A program made the position numbers and the translations under genes. A DNA stretch of 64,000 bases. Source: Spirochaetota bacterium (lineage in GTDB: Bacteria; Spirochaetota; Spirochaetia; Treponematales; Treponemataceae). The stretch is from assembly GCA_023443865.1 (NCBI GenBank), contig JAEZST010000011.1, forward strand, positions 186,001 through 250,000, given 5' to 3'. The first letter of the stretch is position 1; the number at the start of each line of letters is the position of its first letter. The notes beneath the pieces are model-generated. The model saw nothing but the letters and a program-made list of their open reading frames with translations, did no database searches and was not told the DNA's origin. Shown piece after piece: positions 23,132 to 31,370 of the stretch.

Positions 23132-25525
23132 ATGTATCAATCCCACGTATTTTTGGAGGTTCGAATTCTGCTTTCCTCGAAAGAGAAGGCGTTTTGTTCG
23201 TGTTTTATCGGAAATCACGCGGGCAATTGCCCGGTTTGCCGACGGGAAACGAACGCGAATCCCGTCGTGAACCCAAAAGCCGCCCGTTTGGCCTATACGC
23301 TGGCCCACGCCCTGGACTGTACCCTGGCGGAACGCGCGCCCTACGATTTGCCCAAGGGAAGTCCGTCGCTGCCAGAGAAATACAGCCTTTCGGGAGCTTC
23401 CGTGAAAATCGGAACCGAAGGCTTCATGGATATTGAATTCCACCGCCGAAAAAAACGGATCAGGATCCAGGAAGTGCGTATCGAAGAATACGCCGGAAGG
23501 CTAACCCACCACAACGGCGAGACCCAAATGGATTATTCCCAAATCGGGGCGCCGAATATCCGGCTTCGCACCATGAGCGACATAGAGCTGGGCGAGGAAG
23601 CCGAGATTTTCCTGGACGAGCTCGCGCGCCGCATCCAATACATGGGTATCCTCAAGGGCGCGACCATCGATACGGCCATCCGGTGCAACGCCTACGTATC
23701 CCTCGCCCGTTACCCCGCCTCGCCCACCTATTTCGTGAAGCTGAGAAACCTCAATTCCTTCAACTTCGTGCGCAAGGCGATCAACGCGGAGCTGCACCGG
23801 CAGGAGGATATCCTGATCGCCGGCAACGAGGTGACCTCGGAAAGCCGGCTTTGGAACGAGCGCCAGGAAAGAACAGAGTTTTACCAGAGCAGGGAGTCCG
23901 TTTCGGCCCTCGAAACGAGCCCCCTCGGCATATCGGGAGACTTTAAGTGCCCGCCGGCGATTCTCGCGGAACTTCGCGCCTCGGCGGTGGAGCATCCTTC
24001 AGAGCGGCAGAATCGGCTAATCGACGCCTGGGGCATCTCGCGTTCCCGCGCCGAGTTTATCTGCGACGAAAAATCCCGCGCTGACTTTTTCGAGGATACC
24101 ATCAACGCCGGGGCCGACCCCATGGAAACGGCCCATTGGCTCATGTCGGAGGTGACCGCTTACCTGAGAAAAACGGGTCAATCGATTCAGGAATCTCCCC
24201 TGTCCCCGCGCCGTTTCGCGGCCATTCTCGCCCTTTTCAAGGACCGGACGATCAACAGTACCATCGCGAAACAGCTGATCCACGCGGTGGCGGAAACGGA
24301 CCGGGACCCCGCGGACCTGATGAAGGAACGCGAGTGGGCGCAGATAGGCGACGAAACACAGCTAAAGGGAATCGTTTCCCAGACGATCGCGGAAAGCCCC
24401 CACGAAACGGCCCGGCTGCGGGACGGCGACATGGCTCCCCTCGAGTTCCTGACCGGCGTGGTCATGAAAAAGACCCGCGGCCTGGCGGATCCCCAAATGG
24501 TCAAGAAGCTCTTGAAAGACGAGCTCAAGATAAGCATCGTTCGGGTATTGGCCATGGGCGGCACCATTTCGGGCAATATCGTGGACGGCGAGATTTCCGC
24601 GGGAGACGAAAAGGTCCTCAAGACGATGATTTCGCCGGAGTTCGCCTCAAGCGCCATCACGATCACCAGCATCCCGACCGAACGGCTCTTAAGCGAGGAG
24701 ATTCAGCCCGCGGACTGGGCCGCCTTGGTTAGCGCCGTGGCGGAGGCTATGGCGGCGGGAACGGTTAACGGGATCGTGATAACCCACGGCACGGACACCC
24801 TGGCCTATACGGCGCCGCTATTATTTTGGCTATTCGGCGACGCGCCGGTGCCCATCGTGCTTACCGCCTCCAATTCCCCGCCCGGCAACGACCCGGCCAA
24901 CGGACAGGACGAGGCACGGGGCAATTTGAACCGGGCGATCGCGCTCGCGACGGAGAAGGAACGGGGCGTATACGTTGTATTCGGGGACCGGGTCCTTTCC
25001 CCGCTCAACCTGAAATTCAACCGGCCCTCCGGCTCGGGCTTCACCAACTGGAACATGGGGGAGCCGGTATTCACCGGTTCCGGGCTCATGTCCGAGTACG
25101 CCGACGCGGACCGCTACGTGATGCGGCAGCTCCTTTCCGACGCCGCGGACCGCATGTTCCTCGCCCGCGCCTTTCCGGGCATGAGGGCGGATCGGCTCCT
25201 GGCGCTCACCGACGCCGGGGTATCCTGCTTCTTTTTGGAATTGTACGAGAAGGGCACCGGCAGCATGAAAGAAACGCCGTATTCCCTTAAGTCGCTGTTG
25301 ATCCAGGGAAGAAAGCGCAACTGCCGGTTCTACTGCACGTCGCAGCAGGAGAGCATCGTGGATTTCTCGGGGTATTCGACGGCCCGGCGAATGTGGCGGG
25401 AGGGGGCGGTTCCGATGGGGTCGCTCACCACGGAATCGGCCATCGCGCTCTATTTTGCCGCGAGCCTCGTGTGCGATACCCAGGAAGAGCTGGACCAAAT
25501 GATGGAATCGGCCGGCCAGATATAG
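23132..25525 (+). CDS. Fusion of a degenerate GatB-like amidotransferase subunit with an asparaginase/GatD-type amidase
   Basis: A 797-residue protein in one uninterrupted frame. Residues 1-300 follow GatB: zinc-type cysteines FCSC...CPVC, then DLPKG, VRIEEYAGRLTH, RCNAYVSL, LRNLNSF and SESRLWNE. The metal and ATP residues are altered, however: EVH reads EVR, HLEED reads RIEEY, DYNRAG reads DYSQIG, and the DYRYFPEPDLP block is lost, so phosphorylation activity is unlikely. Residues about 310-465 keep a good GatB/YqeY tail (FLTGVVMKKTRGLADPQMV). Residues about 470-797 are an asparaginase with intact catalytic motifs: AMGGTISG, ITHGTDTLAYTA and the Lys of LATEKERGVYVV. Start 23132 has GGAGG five bases upstream (ATG 23129 is an alternative). 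Archaea make GatD and GatE as separate proteins, and I know of no described single-chain form like this. Confidence 0.85.
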   Translation: MYQSHVFLEVRILLSSKEKAFCSCFIGNHAGNCPVCRRETNANPVVNPKAARLAYTLAHALDCTLAERAPYDLPKGSPSLPEKYSLSGASVKIGTEGFMDIEFHRRKKRIRIQEVRIEEYAGRLTHHNGETQMDYSQIGAPNIRLRTMSDIELGEEAEIFLDELARRIQYMGILKGATIDTAIRCNAYVSLARYPASPTYFVKLRNLNSFNFVRKAINAELHRQEDILIAGNEVTSESRLWNERQERTEFYQSRESVSALETSPLGISGDFKCPPAILAELRASAVEHPSERQNRLIDAWGISRSRAEFICDEKSRADFFEDTINAGADPMETAHWLMSEVTAYLRKTGQSIQESPLSPRRFAAILALFKDRTINSTIAKQLIHAVAETDRDPADLMKEREWAQIGDETQLKGIVSQTIAESPHETARLRDGDMAPLEFLTGVVMKKTRGLADPQMVKKLLKDELKISIVRVLAMGGTISGNIVDGEISAGDEKVLKTMISPEFASSAITITSIPTERLLSEEIQPADWAALVSAVAEAMAAGTVNGIVITHGTDTLAYTAPLLFWLFGDAPVPIVLTASNSPPGNDPANGQDEARGNLNRAIALATEKERGVYVVFGDRVLSPLNLKFNRPSGSGFTNWNMGEPVFTGSGLMSEYADADRYVMRQLLSDAADRMFLARAFPGMRADRLLALTDAGVSCFFLELYEKGTGSMKETPYSLKSLLIQGRKRNCRFYCTSQQESIVDFSGYSTARRMWREGAVPMGSLTTESAIALYFAASLVCDTQEELDQMMESAGQI

Positions 25526-27475
25526 TTAGGAGGCGGGAACGGCCTGCGCTCCCGCCGGCGTGCCTTGCGGCTCGCCTGACGGGACGGCCGCGGCGCCGCC
25601 CGCCGTATTCCCCTCGCCGGGCGAGGGGTTCGTCGCCTCGTCGGCCGAGCCCTGCGCCGACGGGGCGGCAGGCTCGCCGAACCAGATAACCACCTCTTCC
25701 GCCTCGCTTTTATGCCTCATCTTCAAATACAAGGTCTCGGTCTCGGCGTTATAGCGGTAACCCGACGAGTTATAGCTTTCGAATCGGGGATCGGTCCGGA
25801 AATCCATGCCGTAAATCTGAATGCGATAGAAGGGCTTAACGCCCCGAACGACCATATAGTGCACTTCGCCCTGGGGGAATCGCGTTACGAGCCGCAAGGC
25901 GCCCTCCGCGGTCCGGGATACGGAGACGGACTTCGCGCTGGTCCAGGCCCACAGGCCCCGTTCGCCCATCGGGGCAAAGGACACGGCCCGGGGCAGCCAT
26001 GCGTTGCCGGTCATTACGAGGGGGTATACCTCGGAGGGGAGTAGCATGCGATCCGATTTAGCCACGACGCCCGTCTTTTCCTGCTCCGTTCCGGAAAGGG
26101 TAAAGCGGGCGGGGAATTCCGCGCGGTCCTGGGTAAAGTCGAGGAGCGTGGTGGCGAGAAGGTTTCCGGCCGCCTTCCAGTCGGACTTGCCCTGCATCAC
26201 CGTACCGTACCGGGAAAGCACGGCCGCGACCCGGAAAGTGGAGACGGTTTCGACCGTTGCCCCGTCGCCGCTGAGGTACAGGCTATCCTGCACGCGCCAC
26301 AGAGAGGATTTCAGCCTGCGCTCGCAGGATTCTGCCAGGGCCTCCAGCGCCGGGGATAGGGCGGGAGCCGCCGACGGGGCGTCCATTACGGCTTCGAGAA
26401 TGCCCGCCGCCTGGGTCGGCGTGAGCGAGTCCATATCCAGGGAAACGGTGAGTTTCGCCACGTCGTCCAGCAGGACGGAGCTGCCGCGGTCTACCAGATA
26501 GGGGATAACCGAGGGGAAATCGAAGAACGACGGGTCTCGGTCGGAAAGTAGCCGCGCGAGCCTGGACCGTTCGTTCCGTTCCTCGTCGGAGAACGGAGCC
26601 CAGGTTTTTTCCAAATGGTTGAGGAAGGTCGAGCTTCGCCACGTTCTGGCGGATCCGGAACCCCAAGACTCGGGGATGGCCTCCACGGCGGCGCGATACA
26701 TGCCTACCCGTCCCATTTCGGCGATATAGTCCGTGGCCAGGGCCTCGTTGAAGGAACCTGAATTGATCGCGGTTCGGAAGGACGCCAAGGCGGCGGCGGC
26801 GAAGCGCTCTGTAGAGGCCTGCAGGGCCCTGTCGCCGGCTCCCGCAAGGCTCGCGAGCTCGCTGATGACGAGGCCCTTTGCAGGACGCCAAGTTTGATAG
26901 TACACTGTCGGGGCCGTTCTCGGGATGACCAGGCGTTGCAGGGAACCGGACGCGAATGCCTGGGGTTGGGAGAAGGAGAACCGGGCCTTTCCGGTGGCGA
27001 CGAGGGTCAGGGAATCCTTTTTTTCGATCCGCGCGCTCCGCGCGATCTTGTAGGGAACCGAAATTTTCCGGTATTTTTGGGGCATGAACGCTCTTACGGT
27101 AAGCACTTCGGAATCGCCCCTCCGTTCCGCCGCGAAAAAGAGGGTTACCCCGCCGCTGAAGCCGATTTCAAAGCCCGAATCGCGCTCGCCGAATTCGACG
27201 ATCGGCAGGGCCACCGACGAGTTTTCGCCGGTATAGGCGAGTAGGGAATCGTCTTGGTCGAAAAATACGTCGATCCCGTTGGCGCCGATATGAAGGGGCA
27301 GGTCGGGACTCTCGGTTCCGTCGTCGCCCACCGTTCGGGACCCGGAGACGAGCATGGAGCCAAGGGACAGGGAAAAAGCCTTGCCATTGGTAAATTGAAG
27401 GAAGAATATGCCGAAAATAATGGAGATATATAGCGCAGAGAGGAGAAGCATCCTGCGCGCAACGTGTTTCATCAT
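25526..27475 (-). CDS. Exported or membrane-anchored protein of unknown function, 649 residues
   Basis: An uncleaved-looking N-terminal hydrophobic segment (residues 8-27, LLLSALYISIIFGIFFLQF) predicts a membrane anchor with a large periplasmic part. The body mixes beta-rich stretches (residues 60-200) and a helical middle, and the tail after residue 610 is a Pro/Ala/Gly-rich low-complexity spacer. No family recognised. The frame ends directly against the stop of the convergent fusion gene with no base between. It diverges from the TPR lipoprotein gene. The ATG is eight bases after a -10 element. Confidence 0.7.
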   Translation of the reverse strand: MMKHVARRMLLLSALYISIIFGIFFLQFTNGKAFSLSLGSMLVSGSRTVGDDGTESPDLPLHIGANGIDVFFDQDDSLLAYTGENSSVALPIVEFGERDSGFEIGFSGGVTLFFAAERRGDSEVLTVRAFMPQKYRKISVPYKIARSARIEKKDSLTLVATGKARFSFSQPQAFASGSLQRLVIPRTAPTVYYQTWRPAKGLVISELASLAGAGDRALQASTERFAAAALASFRTAINSGSFNEALATDYIAEMGRVGMYRAAVEAIPESWGSGSARTWRSSTFLNHLEKTWAPFSDEERNERSRLARLLSDRDPSFFDFPSVIPYLVDRGSSVLLDDVAKLTVSLDMDSLTPTQAAGILEAVMDAPSAAPALSPALEALAESCERRLKSSLWRVQDSLYLSGDGATVETVSTFRVAAVLSRYGTVMQGKSDWKAAGNLLATTLLDFTQDRAEFPARFTLSGTEQEKTGVVAKSDRMLLPSEVYPLVMTGNAWLPRAVSFAPMGERGLWAWTSAKSVSVSRTAEGALRLVTRFPQGEVHYMVVRGVKPFYRIQIYGMDFRTDPRFESYNSSGYRYNAETETLYLKMRHKSEAEEVVIWFGEPAAPSAQGSADEATNPSPGEGNTAGGAAAVPSGEPQGTPAGAQAVPAS

Positions 27476-27483
27476 CGCGAATG

Positions 27484-27512
27484 AGTGTAGCCAATGCGCG
27501 AAACAAAATCAA
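27484..27512 (-). promoter_or_regulatory. Predicted promoter of the 649-residue exported protein gene
   Basis: On the minus strand TTGATT (27512-27507), 17 bases, TACACT (27489-27484), then eight bases to the ATG. No Shine-Dalgarno sequence. Confidence 0.5.
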
Positions 27513-27529
27513 CGGTTCAAGAGGTAAGC

Positions 27530-28981
27530 ATGAAACGGAACGCCCATGGGGGAATCGGAACCCTTCTCATTATATCGGCCGTCCTATACGGCTGCGCGAC
27601 GGCGCCCAAGGTCGAAAGCGGGACTAAACCCGCCGAGGTCGCGGCCGCGGCCCCGGAAAGGACCGCCGAGAGCGAGCCCCAGCCGGAGCCGGCATGGACG
27701 TCGGTCGCCTTCGGCGAGGCTCTTTCGCTCCGAATGCGGGAGCGGGATTACGAGGGCGCGCTGGGGCTATTCGATTCCATGCCCCCCGAAGAGGCGTCGA
27801 AGTGGGACATACGCGTATTGAAGGTTTCCGTTCAGATTTCCGCCGGAAAGGCGGACGAGGCGCGCTCGGGACTCGCTGCCCTTGAGGCGGAACGGCCCGA
27901 CGACCGGGAAGTCCTGTACGCCGGGGCCATGCTCGCCACCGCCGCGGGGGACTCGAAAAAGAGGCTTGACTACCTGAACCGCATTATCAAGGCGCATCCC
28001 GCGGACTCCGCGGCCCTCACCGACCTGGGCCTTGACCTTATGGGCCGGAAAAACTATTCCCAGGCGAAATCGTATTTTCTGAAGGCGATGGCCGCGGACC
28101 AAAACAACGTAGACGCCATGCTCGCCCTGTCGCGGGTGTATTACATGACCGACGATCTCGAGAAGGCAAAGGATACCCTCAACCTCGCGATCTCCAAGGA
28201 ACCCGGCTACAGCTCGCTCTGGACGGAGCGCGCGCGGGTCGAATCGGAACTGGGCGATAATAGCGCGGCGATCAAGGATATCGAGCGGGCGAACGAGCTC
28301 AACCCGACGGTGTACGGCCAATGGGTCGATTACGGAAACTACCTCCTTCCCACCGACAGGCGGAACGAGGCGGTAGCGGCGTTCGGCAAGGCCATAGAGC
28401 TTGGCCCGGACCAGTATCTCGCCTATATCTACCGCGCGGGATTGCGCGACGAGCTCGGCGATTCCGAGGGGGCTATCTCCGATTACCGGAACGTGATTCG
28501 CGTGTATCCGCAGTATTATTACGCCGCGGAGAGCCTCGGCATACTGCTGTGGGGAAAGGGCGATTACGAGGGCTCCGCCCAGGCCTTTTCCACGGCCCTT
28601 CAGTACAATCCCAAAAGTTCCTACTACGCCCTCATGAAGACCGTCGCCCAATACCGCTCGGGCCGGGAGGCCGAGGCGAAAGCCTTTATGGCGAAATTCC
28701 TGACCACCTTGGACAGAAACACCACCGAATATTTCCTGTGCAGGCTGTTCGTCGACAAGTCGGGCGACGCGGACGTGATAAACCGCGTGATGAAGGAAAA
28801 GAACGCCACGATCCGCAGCCGTTACCTCTTCTACACCGCCGTTTACTTCGACCTTTTCGCGAACAAGGCCGTCGCCCAGAAATACTACGTGGAGGTGCTT
28901 ACCGCCCAAAACCCCGCGTTTTTCGAGTACCGGCTGAGCAAGTGGGCGCTGGAAAGCTTTGACGGAAGCGCCGAGGGATGA
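27530..28981 (+). CDS. TPR-repeat lipoprotein
   Basis: A 483-residue lipoprotein: a signal peptide ending in lipobox SAVLYGC, a Pro/Glu/Ala-rich linker, then about nine tetratricopeptide repeats from residue 65 onward (for example ALTDLGLDLMGRKNYSQAK, DAMLALSRVYYMTDDLEKAK, YYAAESLGILLWGKGDYEGS). TPR lipoproteins act as periplasmic scaffolds. ATG 27530 has GAGG six bases upstream. The stop overlaps the next ATG (ATGA), so it is coupled to the DHH phosphoesterase gene. Confidence 0.88.
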   Translation: MKRNAHGGIGTLLIISAVLYGCATAPKVESGTKPAEVAAAAPERTAESEPQPEPAWTSVAFGEALSLRMRERDYEGALGLFDSMPPEEASKWDIRVLKVSVQISAGKADEARSGLAALEAERPDDREVLYAGAMLATAAGDSKKRLDYLNRIIKAHPADSAALTDLGLDLMGRKNYSQAKSYFLKAMAADQNNVDAMLALSRVYYMTDDLEKAKDTLNLAISKEPGYSSLWTERARVESELGDNSAAIKDIERANELNPTVYGQWVDYGNYLLPTDRRNEAVAAFGKAIELGPDQYLAYIYRAGLRDELGDSEGAISDYRNVIRVYPQYYYAAESLGILLWGKGDYEGSAQAFSTALQYNPKSSYYALMKTVAQYRSGREAEAKAFMAKFLTTLDRNTTEYFLCRLFVDKSGDADVINRVMKEKNATIRSRYLFYTAVYFDLFANKAVAQKYYVEVLTAQNPAFFEYRLSKWALESFDGSAEG

Positions 28982-29961
28982 CCGGGCGATTCGGCGAACT
29001 CACCGGGTTGCTGGACCCCTCGTTGCCGGTTTTGGTGCAAACCCACGATTTTCCCGATCATGACGCCGTCGGCGCGGCCCTCGGGCTCAAAATCCTGCTG
29101 GAACGCGCGGGATTCCGGGCCCAGATCGGCTGGGGCGGACTCATGCAGGGGATTTCCCTTTCGAACATGATAGAACGACTGGGGATCGAGCCGGTTCCCT
29201 TCGAGCGCGCCTGCGAGGAAAACTGGCAAACCGTCGCCGTGGACGGCTCCCCCTTTTCGGGCACGATCCGGGAAGTGGCGGGAAGGCTGATCGGCGTGGT
29301 AGACCACCATCCCGTATGGAAGAAAATGGATTGCCCGTTCACCGACCTGCGGCTCGACGCGGGATCGTGCTCCGCGATCGTGTGGTCTTATTGGAAGGAA
29401 CGGGGCGAAACCCCCGATAAAACCACCGCGACCGCCCTGCTCGCGGGCATTCAGCTCGATACCGATTTCCTTTCCCGTCACACCGGAAAGCTCGACCTGG
29501 ACGCCCACTACGATTTATTCTCCCTGGGAGACTCGGAACTCGCCCGCGACGTGGTGAGAACCTCGCTCAGCGTGGACCAACTGGCGGACATCGGCCGGTC
29601 TTTCGTCAATTACCGCAGAAAGGGCGATATTCTCCTCGCGGAGGTTCACGGCGATTACGCCCAGGAACTGCTTTCCGTACTGGCGGATTTTCTGCTACGC
29701 TTGCGCGAGATCGACTTCGTGACCGTAATCGAGGTAAAGGGCGACGAATACCGCCTTTCGGCGCGGTCCCGCTCGGGCTTTCCCGACGCGGGGCACGCGC
29801 TGAGGAAGGTCTTGCGTCCGATCGGGGCTGGCGGCGGGCACCCGCACATGGCCGGGGGGCTTATTCGCCCCGCGGACTATCCGGGCCCGGACGCCTTTCT
29901 CGACGCCCTCGCGGCCGAGATCGATAAGCAAAAAGAGCGCCGGAAACGGCAAACCGAATGA
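28978..29961 (+). CDS. DHH-family phosphoesterase (NrnA-like oligoribonuclease/pAp phosphatase)
   Basis: A 327-residue cytoplasmic metal-dependent phosphoesterase. The DHH domain shows HDFPDHDAVGAALGL, an aspartate strand (TVAVDGSP), VDHHPVW and GIQLDTDFL. The C-terminal DHHA1 domain shows GAGGGHPHMAGG. NrnA relatives degrade short RNAs and 3'-phosphoadenosine 5'-phosphate. The first motif has His where most relatives have Gly or Ala (DHD instead of DGD), a minor variation. Its stop codon is the first base triplet of a tandem repeat array. Confidence 0.88.
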   Translation: MTGRFGELTGLLDPSLPVLVQTHDFPDHDAVGAALGLKILLERAGFRAQIGWGGLMQGISLSNMIERLGIEPVPFERACEENWQTVAVDGSPFSGTIREVAGRLIGVVDHHPVWKKMDCPFTDLRLDAGSCSAIVWSYWKERGETPDKTTATALLAGIQLDTDFLSRHTGKLDLDAHYDLFSLGDSELARDVVRTSLSVDQLADIGRSFVNYRRKGDILLAEVHGDYAQELLSVLADFLLRLREIDFVTVIEVKGDEYRLSARSRSGFPDAGHALRKVLRPIGAGGGHPHMAGGLIRPADYPGPDAFLDALAAEIDKQKERRKRQTE

Positions 29962-30030
29962 ACCAACGCAGTTTCGAGGCATTGAACCAACGAAGTTTCG
30001 AGGCATTGAACCAACGAAGTTTCGAGGAGT
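29959..30030 (+). repeat. Three tandem 24-bp repeats in a gene junction
   Basis: The units lie at 29959-29982, 29983-30006 and 30007-30030. Each starts with TGAACCAACG and continues with (C/A)AGTTTCGAGG. The first unit begins with the stop codon of the DHH gene and the last ends in GAGGAG, the Shine-Dalgarno sequence of the TraB-family gene. Similar elements occur at 12236 and 22797. Confidence 0.88.
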
Positions 30031-30034
30031 GGGA

Positions 30035-31213
30035 ATGAGACAGACAATACGACGCGTCACCCTGGAGGGTCGGGAAATTATCCTGGTGGGCACCGCCCAC
30101 GTATCGCGCGAGAGCATAGACGAGGCGGTCCTCGCCATTCGGGAAGAAAGTCCGGACATGGTATGCGTGGAGCTGGACGAAGGACGGCTGCAATCCCTGA
30201 CGAACGAGAAGGGGTGGCAGGAACTCGATATTACGAAGGTCCTGCGCGAGGGAAAGGGATTTCTCCTCCTCGCGAACCTGGTGCTCTCCACCTTCCAAAA
30301 AAGGATAGGCGACGATATGGGCGTACGGCCCGGCGACGAAATGAAAGCGTCGCTGGAGGCGGCGAGGGAAGCGGGGATAGCCACGGCGTTGGTTGACCGG
30401 CCCATTCACGTAACCCTGCAGCGGGCCTGGTCGAAAAACAGCCTTTGGGGCAAGTCAAAGCTCATGGCGACGCTGATCTCCAGCGCCTTCTCGGACGAAA
30501 AAATCGAGGAAAACGAGATCGAGAACCTCAAGGACCAGGGGGCCATGGACGTCATGATGGCCGAGCTCGCCGCCTACCTGCCCGCGGTCAAGGAAGTATT
30601 GATCGACGAGCGAGACCGTTACCTGGCGAGCAAAATATGGGAAGCCGGCGGGTCGAAGTCCGTGGCGATCCTCGGCGCGGGGCATTTGCCGGGAACGGAA
30701 GCCTACCTTAGGGAGCTCGCCGCGGGCGCGAAAAGCCCCGACACGGCGGATATCGCCGCGGTTCCGCCGAAAACCCTGGGCTCTAAAATCGCGGGACTCG
30801 CCTTCCCCGCCATAATCGTGGCCCTGCTCGCGGCCGGATTCTACACCGGCGGCGCGGTTACCTCGATCGACATGCTGGTCCGCTGGCTGTTGTGGAACGG
30901 GAGCCTCGCGGCGCTGGGCACGATAATCGCCCTCGGGCACCCCCTGTCGGTAATCGTCGCCTTTATCGGGGCACCGGCGGCCACCATCAACCCCTTTATC
31001 GCGGTGGGAATCCTCTCGGGCATCACGCAGGCGTGGGTCAGAAAGCCCCAGGTGCGGGACATGGAATTCCTCGCCAAAGACGTGGGCTCCTTCCGCGGCT
31101 TTTACCGCAACAGGATTTCCCACGTTCTGCTCATTTTCTTTCTCTCGAGCCTCGGCGGGGCGATCGGCAACTTTATCGCCGTTCCGGCCCTGGTTTCCAG
31201 TCTCATCAAATAA
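30035..31213 (+). CDS. TraB/PrgY-family membrane protein
   Basis: A 392-residue protein. The N-terminal domain (residues 1-230) has the TraB/GumN-like motifs VGTAHVSRESIDEAV, VCVELDEGRL and ILGAGHLPG, a fold related to proposed metal-dependent peptidases (Tiki/PrgY). The C-terminal third has about four hydrophobic segments. The PrgY subgroup blocks peptide pheromone activity in enterococci; the role in spirochaetes is unknown. ATG 30035 is six bases after GAGGAG supplied by the tandem repeat, and a GTG two codons earlier overlaps that Shine-Dalgarno sequence. Confidence 0.85.
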   Translation: MRQTIRRVTLEGREIILVGTAHVSRESIDEAVLAIREESPDMVCVELDEGRLQSLTNEKGWQELDITKVLREGKGFLLLANLVLSTFQKRIGDDMGVRPGDEMKASLEAAREAGIATALVDRPIHVTLQRAWSKNSLWGKSKLMATLISSAFSDEKIEENEIENLKDQGAMDVMMAELAAYLPAVKEVLIDERDRYLASKIWEAGGSKSVAILGAGHLPGTEAYLRELAAGAKSPDTADIAAVPPKTLGSKIAGLAFPAIIVALLAAGFYTGGAVTSIDMLVRWLLWNGSLAALGTIIALGHPLSVIVAFIGAPAATINPFIAVGILSGITQAWVRKPQVRDMEFLAKDVGSFRGFYRNRISHVLLIFFLSSLGGAIGNFIAVPALVSSLIK

Positions 31214-31220
31214 TCCCTTC

Positions 31221-31275
31221 CGGTTTCGTCCCGCGGCCCTTGAATTGGATAAGCCATAAACGCGGGACGAAACCG
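31221..31275. repeat. Perfect 15-bp inverted repeat between the TraB-family gene and GH30
   Basis: The arms CGGTTTCGTCCCGCG and CGCGGGACGAAACCG are separated by 25 bases. They begin eight bases after the TraB-family stop and have no T-run. It may be a transcription barrier, an mRNA 3'-end protector or a protein-binding site. Confidence 0.75.
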
Positions 31276-31287
31276 AAATATTTCACC

Positions 31288-31316
31288 TTGTGGGTTCCTT
31301 GCTTCCTTGGTAGTAT
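31288..31316 (+). promoter_or_regulatory. Predicted promoter of the GH30 gene
   Basis: TTGTGG (31288-31293), 17 bases, TAGTAT (31311-31316). The LacI-type operator starts on the next base, so repressor binding would block initiation. The leader is about 48 bases and contains AAGGAG before the ATG. Confidence 0.6.
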
Positions 31317-31330
31317 TGTTTGCGAAAACA
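31317..31330. promoter_or_regulatory. LacI-family operator
   Basis: TGTTTGCGAAAACA is a 14-bp near-perfect palindrome (TGTTT/AAACA arms, one central mismatch) with the central CG typical of LacI-family operators. It covers the predicted start of transcription of GH30, and a LacI-family gene lies 1.5 kb downstream. Confidence 0.65.
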
Positions 31331-31370
31331 TTGCCCTGCCGACGAAGGCGGGCCCTGATAAGGAGAACCC

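Noticed and set aside
29959..30030. Possible CRISPR array
   Set aside because: The units are directly adjacent with no spacers, and no cas genes are present.
29861..30409. Minus-strand frames containing repeated SKLRWF or NFVGSMPR blocks
   Set aside because: The repeated peptides are only translations of the 24-bp DNA repeat at 29959-30030, antisense to two real genes.
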